Assembly (NCBI GenBank): GCA_037132075.1
Contig: JBAXPV010000019.1
Location: 1 to 64,000 of the forward strand
Source of the DNA: JBAXPV01 sp037132075
Lineage (GTDB): Bacteria; Bacteroidota; Bacteroidia; Bacteroidales; CAIXZF01
Direction of reading: 5' to 3'
DNA: 64,000 nt
Made by a program: the position numbers and the translations under genes. This document shows positions 58,726 to 64,000 of the stretch, piece by piece. Position 1 is the first letter of the stretch, and each line of letters begins with the position of its first letter. The notes beneath the pieces were generated by a model. It worked only from the letters and a program-made list of their open reading frames with translations. It ran no database searches and had not been told where the DNA came from.

Positions 58726-59475
58726 TTATTTTTCTTTATTCAAAAGTACACATCCATACGCTGCCAGGAACTGTGAATGTTCCGGGCTGTCAGAGTTTGT
58801 AAATACTTTATGAAAGAGTTTGACGATCATAGGATGGGTGTCAGGTAAACCGCCTGTGATCACCAGGTAATCTTCCACGGGTGAAAGCTCAATACATCGG
58901 GTGACGATTGAATTATAAATCCCGATGATGATGTTCGACAAGGAGGTGCCATTTTTGATCATGCCGATAATCTCAGAAACGGCAAATACGGTGCAAAAAC
59001 TGTTGATTTTTACCTCATCAGTTGCCTTTTCAGCAAAAGCATTGAATTCCTGAGGAGAAATATCCAGGCGAAACGCAATTTCTTCAAGGAAAGATCCGGT
59101 TCCTGCAGCACATTTTCGGTTCATCTTGAACTTGTCAACCTGGCCAAGCTCATTGATTTTGATATATTTAGTGTCCTGTCCCCCGATATCAATAATAGAA
59201 CACTTCCGCTGATAAATCTCATAAACGCCTCTTGAGAGTGCGATGATCTCTGAGTTGGAAACGAAAGGGATTTCAAGTTGTTCCCGGCCGTATCCGCAGG
59301 TATAAAATGGAGTCTGGAGCTCGTAATCTGCTGAAAATTTGTCTATGATTTTTTTTGCAGCATTGTCAAAGCTATAACCCGTTTTCACACAAAAGCGGTC
59401 GACCATCACATTCTGATCATCAACAATGACGCCTTTTGTGTAAGAAGAACCAAGATCTAAACCAAGCCTGAACAT
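58726..59475 (-). CDS. HgdC/BcrD-like ATPase (activator) subunit
   Basis: 249 residues, ASKHA-fold ATPase of the 2-hydroxyacyl-CoA dehydratase activator / benzoyl-CoA reductase family. Motifs: GLDLGSSYTKGVIVDD (phosphate 1), SIIDIGGQDTKYIKI (phosphate 2), KFKMNRKCAAGTGSFLEEIA and INSFCTVFAVSEI (the two Cys that bridge a [4Fe-4S] cluster at the dimer interface), and LVITGGLPD (adenosine). The size equals single-domain HgdC/BcrD; the longer BcrA partner is absent. It would hydrolyse ATP to drive low-potential electrons to the subunit encoded 35 bp upstream, probably as a homodimer. Confidence 0.9.
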   Translation of the reverse strand: MFRLGLDLGSSYTKGVIVDDQNVMVDRFCVKTGYSFDNAAKKIIDKFSADYELQTPFYTCGYGREQLEIPFVSNSEIIALSRGVYEIYQRKCSIIDIGGQDTKYIKINELGQVDKFKMNRKCAAGTGSFLEEIAFRLDISPQEFNAFAEKATDEVKINSFCTVFAVSEIIGMIKNGTSLSNIIIGIYNSIVTRCIELSPVEDYLVITGGLPDTHPMIVKLFHKVFTNSDSPEHSQFLAAYGCVLLNKEK

Positions 59476-59510
59476 TTCTTTTATACTACTTTATATCCAA
59501 TTTACGTTAA

Positions 59511-60779
59511 CTATCTTGCCGATACTTGCTGTGCCTCCAGCTGATCGATAAATGTCTCGATGGCAATAATGCTTTGCTCTTCACTAAAACACCTGGGATC
59601 GCAGAGGTCTCCATTGATTTCTAAAAAGGGGATACCAGTCTTTTCAAACAAGCGGTTTTGCAAACCATAACGGTTGTTAGAGTTCCGGGCACAGGTCTTG
59701 GATTCATGATAAATGATTCCATCGATAGAGAAATCGTTCAGCAGGTCCTCCAGCACGCGTTCTTTTACTTCATCAGACCTGACAATAAATAGCTTGCTAT
59801 ATGCCAGGGCCGAAGAAATGAAAGGTTCGGCGGGGTCAAGATCATCAAAGATCCAGCTGTTACAATAGGTGGACGCGACGATACAGGTGTTGTGTTTTGC
59901 GAAGAGTTTGGACATGCTGCTCAGTTTATACCACAATGGCATCCCATCCCAGTAGATCCGTAACTTTTCGACGGGAACGGCTCCGGTATTATTTTTTACT
60001 CTTTCTTCTAATTCCGCCAGGAGAATTTTATAATAATCAATGGCATATTGGGTGCCGCGCATCACGACAATAGGCCCCATGTGGATTGCCGAATCGAAGA
60101 AGTTTATCGGGGAAGGCCTGTGCCTGGCCGTTTCCAGCACTTTCCGCCAAAGCACGCAACCATCATGTGAAAGCCCGACTCTTTCCTTGAATTTCTCCAT
60201 GTCAAACTTTTGCGTTGACACTTTCTCAATTTCAGGAACGAGATCCATGATTTGTTTGCTGACACTCTCGATGATTGCAGGTGAAAGTTCATTGATGTTT
60301 AAAGGCGTAGTCACGCCAATCATAGGTACATTGAAATGATTGGCATAAAATCCGAACCAATCGGCTACCTCGCGACATTGGTTGGTGTTATAAACCAGGA
60401 TATCAGGTTTGGGAACACTCTTGAATCCCATCTTTTGTAAGGGAGTTTCATTCTGCAAAAAGGCGCCGATATCTGTAGTAAGGTAAGAGCAGATATCAGG
60501 TGAATAGCCTTTTACCACCGCAGACGGGATGTATTTGTCTGCAATTTTGGTAGTTCCCAGCATGGCGCCATGGTTTTCAGGGAAATAAACCTCAAATCCC
60601 ATGGAATATAACAACTCTGCGGGGCCAACGCTGGTGCACCAGGCAATCTTGCTGGTGCCGTTTTCAGCGGCATCTTTCAGACGCATGAAATAATCATCCA
60701 TGGTTTTGCGCAAAGCACTAACAGACTCCAGCCGCACGATATCGGGCTTACGCTGCATATTAGGATTTTCCATTGTCAT
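59511..60779 (-). CDS. BcrB/HgdB-like reductase or dehydratase subunit
   Basis: 422 residues of the 2-hydroxyacyl-CoA dehydratase / class I benzoyl-CoA reductase subunit family. Cluster cysteine candidates occur in IAWCTSVGPAELLYSMG, YNTNQCREVADWF, HESKTCARNSNNR and INGDLCDPRCF. The N-terminal PENHGAMLGTT and middle IYWDGMPLWYKL are family-like. The length fits BcrB/BzdO (~430) better than BcrC (~380). In Thauera the order is had, oah, dch then bcrC, B, A, D; here only one reductase-type subunit and one ATPase follow dch. The product may be an ATP-dependent benzoyl-CoA reductase of unusual composition, or a dehydratase/reductase for a related substrate. The missing partner could lie outside the window. 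Confidence 0.8.
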   Translation of the reverse strand: MTMENPNMQRKPDIVRLESVSALRKTMDDYFMRLKDAAENGTSKIAWCTSVGPAELLYSMGFEVYFPENHGAMLGTTKIADKYIPSAVVKGYSPDICSYLTTDIGAFLQNETPLQKMGFKSVPKPDILVYNTNQCREVADWFGFYANHFNVPMIGVTTPLNINELSPAIIESVSKQIMDLVPEIEKVSTQKFDMEKFKERVGLSHDGCVLWRKVLETARHRPSPINFFDSAIHMGPIVVMRGTQYAIDYYKILLAELEERVKNNTGAVPVEKLRIYWDGMPLWYKLSSMSKLFAKHNTCIVASTYCNSWIFDDLDPAEPFISSALAYSKLFIVRSDEVKERVLEDLLNDFSIDGIIYHESKTCARNSNNRYGLQNRLFEKTGIPFLEINGDLCDPRCFSEEQSIIAIETFIDQLEAQQVSAR

Positions 60780-60815
60780 CCGTGTTTATTCTAAAATAGT
60801 TAAAATAACATTCAT

Positions 60816-61589
60816 TTAGCAGTTTTTCCAGACAGGTTTTCTCTTTTCCATAAAGGAGTTGATTCCTTCATTTGCATCATTTGTCTCCATCAGCTCTTTG
60901 ATAAACATATCGGCATACAGGGGCAGGTTTCTTTGCATGAAGAAATCGAATGAGGAACGTGCAGCCCTGACAGCATATTTCAGTGATGACGCGCTTTTGC
61001 TGCAGATGTTTTTCTGAATCCAGCTGTCAAGTGCTGACATCATCTCCGCTTTATCTTCAAAAACGTCATTAATCAGCCCGATGGCTTTACCTTCTTCAGC
61101 CCCGATGATTCTGCCTGTAATCAACAGTTCTTCTGCCCGGGCATTTCCAATCTTTAGCGGGAGCATCACGGAAGCCGGTGGTGCAAATACGCCAAGCATG
61201 ATCTCAGGCTGACCTACTTTTGCAGTTTTGTCGGCAAAGATGAAGTTACAAGCCAGGGGTAACTCAAATCCTCCTCCCAGGCATTGTCCTGAGATTTTAG
61301 CCATCGTTGGGATGTGTAAATCGATGAGAGTAAAAAACAGTTTGTGGAAACTGTCGAGCATGGCTGCTGCTTTGTCTTTGGTGTGTTCCTCAACACTGGC
61401 GCCATAAGAGAAGTTATTCCCTGCTCCTTCAAAAGTGATCAGCTTGATGCCGTTCATCTCTTTGTATGAAGTCAGGAGGGTAATCAGCTCTTTCATCATG
61501 ATGGCATCGAGGACATTGCCTTTTCCGTCATCCAGGATGATCCGCGCAACAGATTCGTCGTGCGTATATTCAACTTTTATTTTTTCCAT
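60816..61589 (-). CDS. dch: Cyclohexa-1,5-diene-1-carbonyl-CoA hydratase
   Basis: 257 residues, crotonase superfamily. Dch-specific features: ARIILDDGKGNVLDA, NNFSYGASVEEHTKD, SGQCLGGGFELPLACN and GQPEIMLGVFAPPASVMLPL, all typical of dienoyl-CoA hydratase rather than general enoyl-CoA hydratases. It adds water to cyclohexa-1,5-diene-1-carbonyl-CoA, the product of both class I and class II benzoyl-CoA reductases, giving 6-hydroxycyclohex-1-ene-1-carbonyl-CoA. It lies 21 bp after oah and 36 bp before the BcrB-like gene. Confidence 0.93.
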   Translation of the reverse strand: MEKIKVEYTHDESVARIILDDGKGNVLDAIMMKELITLLTSYKEMNGIKLITFEGAGNNFSYGASVEEHTKDKAAAMLDSFHKLFFTLIDLHIPTMAKISGQCLGGGFELPLACNFIFADKTAKVGQPEIMLGVFAPPASVMLPLKIGNARAEELLITGRIIGAEEGKAIGLINDVFEDKAEMMSALDSWIQKNICSKSASSLKYAVRAARSSFDFFMQRNLPLYADMFIKELMETNDANEGINSFMEKRKPVWKNC

Positions 61590-61610
61590 ATACTGTGTTC
61601 TTTCGATGGA

Positions 61611-62699
61611 TTATTGAACCTGAAACTGAGGGGAAATCGCCTGGATTAGCTCGTCATTCCATTCATGTCCTTCTGCCAGCATCTGCCTGAGCTTGACAAA
61701 ATCAACCTCACGTTGTCCTTTGGGCCCGTCATTGAAAGCCCTGAACCCGGCTTTGGCTTCTGTCATCATATTGAGTGCGAGCCAATCGCGGTTACTTTCT
61801 TTGTTTTTATCCCAATGTTCGAGTTTGTGTTTTCTGAGTGAATTCAGCGTCTTGCTCAAGCAGTTTGGCATCAGGTACATAAGCTTGGTGCAGATCTTCT
61901 CTGTAGCCTGGTCTAACAGGCTCAGGTCGACTTCTGCTGATTTCAGGATCTCTTTGGCTTTTGCAAGATCATCACCGGTTTTACTTTTCCCATAAATGAT
62001 GTCTCCTGTTGAATTCACCCATTTGTCGACATGGACCATAGGATTGGGAATGAATTCTCCGTTATATTTCAGCGCGGGGACGATCTCGGTGAGCAATCCA
62101 TAGCGAAAGGCTTCATGGGCCGACCAGGGATCGCAGACAGTGCAGGAGAACATAGAATTTTCAATGCCAACAAACAGCGGGAGAAAGTCGGTGGATCCAC
62201 CATCCGGCGCACTGCCATGTTTTGGCCCTGCTTGTCCGAATCGGGCCAGATCCATAGCGATGGAGAAGTCACAGGCCATCCCGATCTCCTGGCCTCCGCC
62301 GATACGCATACCATTGACGCGGTTCACGACGGGTTTGTCATTCATCAGGATAGCAGAAACCATGTCGTTGAACAAACGCATATATTGCTTGTATTCCTGT
62401 GGATTGGAGGCATAATACTCAGCATATTCCTTGGTATTTCCCCCGGTACAAAAAGCTTTATCACCCACAGCAGTAAAGACAATAGCCACGACGCTCCTGT
62501 CGTTGGAGGCAGCACGCATGGCCAGGATGACTTCTTTAACCGCTTCCGTGGTGTAAGAGTTATATTGTTGCGGGTTGTTCAGGATGATCCAGGCATTAAA
62601 AAGACCTGAAACAGGATTTCCGCCATGGTCGAGGCACGGACGTTTTTCAAAAAGGATTTCTTTAAAATCGGTTTCGATTAGGTTATGGGAAACGATCAT
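61611..62699 (-). CDS. oah: 6-Oxocyclohex-1-ene-1-carbonyl-CoA hydrolase (ring opening)
   Basis: 362 residues, the length of BamA/Oah proteins and longer than normal crotonases. Typical segments: FEKRPCLDHGGNPVSGLFNA, ILNNPQQYNSYTTEAVKEVI, AFCTGGNTKEYAEYYASNP, VNGMRIGGGQEIGMACDFS, GQAGPKHGSAPDGGSTDFLP. This is the universal marker gene for anaerobic benzoyl-CoA degradation (bamA). It hydrates and hydrolytically opens the ring to 3-hydroxypimeloyl-CoA. It lies between had and dch on the same strand. Confidence 0.95.
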   Translation of the reverse strand: MIVSHNLIETDFKEILFEKRPCLDHGGNPVSGLFNAWIILNNPQQYNSYTTEAVKEVILAMRAASNDRSVVAIVFTAVGDKAFCTGGNTKEYAEYYASNPQEYKQYMRLFNDMVSAILMNDKPVVNRVNGMRIGGGQEIGMACDFSIAMDLARFGQAGPKHGSAPDGGSTDFLPLFVGIENSMFSCTVCDPWSAHEAFRYGLLTEIVPALKYNGEFIPNPMVHVDKWVNSTGDIIYGKSKTGDDLAKAKEILKSAEVDLSLLDQATEKICTKLMYLMPNCLSKTLNSLRKHKLEHWDKNKESNRDWLALNMMTEAKAGFRAFNDGPKGQREVDFVKLRQMLAEGHEWNDELIQAISPQFQVQ

Positions 62700-62785
62700 T
62701 GTTAATGGGGTTTACGTGGTAAATATTTTTTGTGGTTTCCGTAGAGATGCAAGATCTTGCGTCTCTACAATATGCATTTATGGTT

Positions 62786-63859
62786 TTAGGAAGCGGTATC
62801 ATCATGATCCGGCACCAGTACCGAACGTTTTTTATATTTATGGGCCAGTGTATTTTTAAAAACGTCATTGATCTGAGACAGCGGGAAGGTCTCGATGAAA
62901 TCATCGATTCTCAGCTTGCCGCTGGCAATAAGTTCTAAAACCTCAGGATAGAGCTCCGGTTTGCATCCCCAGGTACCGATCAGCTTGGCATCGAAAGCCA
63001 TCAGGTTACTGAGTCTGACTTCAGGCTTTTCCATGGTAAACCCGACGATAGATAAGGTGGAGGTATAGGTGATCAGGTTGAAGCCAAGATCCTGCCCGGC
63101 TTTGGTCCCTGATATCTCAAAGATCTTCCAGCCGTAGCGGGAAACTCCAAGTTCTTTGGCGATCCCCCTGACATTTTCTTTAATGGCTTTAAGATCCATG
63201 CCGGTGATATTCAGTGTGGCTGCTATGCCGTTGTTTTTGGCAATCTCCAGCTTCTCATCAGAGAGGTCGATCGCCAGGACTTTAGCGCCCATGATACCTG
63301 CGATCAGTGCGGCATAGATCCCGACGCCGCCCACGCCGATGACGATAGCAAAATCGCCAGCAACAAGTTCTGATTTTTTGATCACCTGGTAAGGGGTGGA
63401 GATCGCATCAGCAACAACGGCAAGCATTTTCAGGGGATATTTGTCCAGAACAGCCTCTGGAACCAGGCATAAATATTTTGAGGGTACTTTAATATGCGAT
63501 GCAAATCCACCATTAAAGTCGTTGCCTGGCATCAATTGATTCTGACACATATTGCTACGGCCATTATGACAAAGTTCGCAATCGCCACATGGTAATACAG
63601 CAGGGATGATGACTTTCTTTCCAAGCCATTCCGGTGGACCTGCAATCACCTTGCCACTGATCTCATGACCCAGTGTCAAGGGCAATTCTTTCTTTGTTTT
63701 CACGCCATAATGCCAGAAACTCAAATCAGTATGGCAAACGCCACAGCCAGCGATTCTGACGAGCGCATCTGTTCCGCTTACTTCGGGCAAAGAGCTTACA
63801 ACATGCTGAAAATCAGCATCAAGAGCTGTCATTTGCCAGGAATACATTTTATCGTCCAT
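62786..63859 (-). CDS. had: 6-Hydroxycyclohex-1-ene-1-carbonyl-CoA dehydrogenase
   Basis: 357 residues, medium-chain zinc alcohol dehydrogenase family. Catalytic zinc ligands lie in GCGVCHTDLSFWHYG and LTLGHEISGKV; the structural zinc set is CGDCELCHNGRSNMC, followed by QNQLMPGNDFNGGFASHIKV, characteristic of Had. The NAD-binding Rossmann motif is VIGVGGVGIYAALIAGIMGA. It oxidises the Dch product to 6-oxocyclohex-1-ene-1-carbonyl-CoA. It heads the visible had-oah-dch series; a further gene ends 31 bp upstream. Confidence 0.95.
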   Translation of the reverse strand: MDDKMYSWQMTALDADFQHVVSSLPEVSGTDALVRIAGCGVCHTDLSFWHYGVKTKKELPLTLGHEISGKVIAGPPEWLGKKVIIPAVLPCGDCELCHNGRSNMCQNQLMPGNDFNGGFASHIKVPSKYLCLVPEAVLDKYPLKMLAVVADAISTPYQVIKKSELVAGDFAIVIGVGGVGIYAALIAGIMGAKVLAIDLSDEKLEIAKNNGIAATLNITGMDLKAIKENVRGIAKELGVSRYGWKIFEISGTKAGQDLGFNLITYTSTLSIVGFTMEKPEVRLSNLMAFDAKLIGTWGCKPELYPEVLELIASGKLRIDDFIETFPLSQINDVFKNTLAHKYKKRSVLVPDHDDTAS

Positions 63860-63890
63860 AATAATTAAATAATGTGGTTCTATTAACTAT

Positions 63891-64000
63891 TTACATCTTC
63901 CAACCCCATTTTTGCAGGAAATGGCGTTGACAAGATTGGTAAGCATCAGGTTCAAGGGTGTTTTTATATAATGTTTCCTGCCATAATCCACGATCTTGCC
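63891..64000 (-). CDS. 3' end of an upstream gene cut by the window
   Basis: The minus strand is open from the window edge to TAA at 63891-63893, encoding a C-terminus LWQETLYKNTLEPDAY then HFLQKWGWKM. A second frame is open to TAG at 63887-63889 (ending NAISCKNGVGRCK), so the frame choice is a judgement based on composition. The family is not recognisable from ~35 residues. Being 31 bp upstream of had on the same strand, it is probably part of the aromatic operon. Confidence 0.45.
   Translation of the reverse strand, partial: QDRGLWQETLYKNTLEPDAYQSCQRHFLQKWGWKM

Noticed and set aside
62031..62609. Plus-strand frame of 192 codons opposite oah
   Set aside because: It is the antisense of the highly conserved ring-hydrolase gene, with no independent signals.

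Overview
The window is chromosomal DNA from a member of the Bacteroidota, most likely an uncultured anaerobe. The sequence shows type IX secretion C-terminal sorting domains (ends of the genes at 1-2006 and 14581-15390), a carboxypeptidase-like-domain TonB receptor, almost no Shine-Dalgarno sequences, several promoters of the Bacteroidota form TTTG-N19/20-TAnnTTTG (tRNA-Phe, ppiD), and the coaX - outer-membrane protein - TPR - lptC - CNNM gene order. No name below phylum is justified from the sequence alone.

Region 1 (1-15 kb). The 3' end of a giant hyalin-repeat surface protein is followed by a convergent sigma-54 response regulator. Divergent from the regulator lies a complete eight-gene set bamB-C-D-E-F-G-H-I for the ATP-independent (class II) benzoyl-CoA reductase complex. 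BamB carries Glu251, His255, His260 and Cys322 at the same numbers I recall for the tungsten site of the Geobacter enzyme, so this is a true BamB rather than a generic aldehyde oxidoreductase. BamC to BamI supply ferredoxin, HdrD-like, HdrA-like, MvhD-like and NuoEFG-like electron-transfer modules.

Region 2 (14.5-26 kb). A secreted thioredoxin-fold protein, a decayed FMN-binding gene, a TonB receptor and a hybrid sensor kinase (the last two with look-alike promoters) lead into a small accessory island. The island holds HicAB, a hicB remnant, an orphan XRE antitoxin, a DUF6155-type gene, a self-inhibited Fic protein between copies of the DUF6155 3' end, striking palindromes, and tRNA-Phe at its edge.

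Region 3 (26-46 kb). Housekeeping genes: coaX, envelope biogenesis (lptC and neighbours), propionyl/methylmalonyl-CoA metabolism (carboxyltransferase, biotin carrier, epimerase), a membrane TPR glycosyltransferase-like protein, PBP2/RodA, a PpiD-like foldase, leucyl/phenylalanyl-tRNA transferase, a fused oligopeptide ABC ATPase and ComF.

Region 4 (46-64 kb, all minus strand). A second aromatic-degradation block runs from the window end inward: had, oah (bamA), dch, one BcrB/HgdB-like reductase subunit with one HgdC/BcrD-like ATPase, beta-oxidation genes, glutaryl-CoA dehydrogenase, Mo-cofactor maturation genes (mocA, xdhC), a 4-hydroxybenzoyl-CoA reductase (fused gamma-alpha subunit plus a beta subunit with the [4Fe-4S] loop), an SDR and a thiolase.

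Together regions 1 and 4 describe a path from 4-hydroxybenzoyl-CoA to benzoyl-CoA, dienoyl-CoA, ring opening, 3-hydroxypimeloyl-CoA, glutaryl-CoA, crotonyl-CoA and acetyl-CoA. The main novelty candidates are the full Bam machine in a Bacteroidota genome, an apparently Cys-only BamF, and a stripped-down ATP-dependent reductase pair beside the ring-opening genes.
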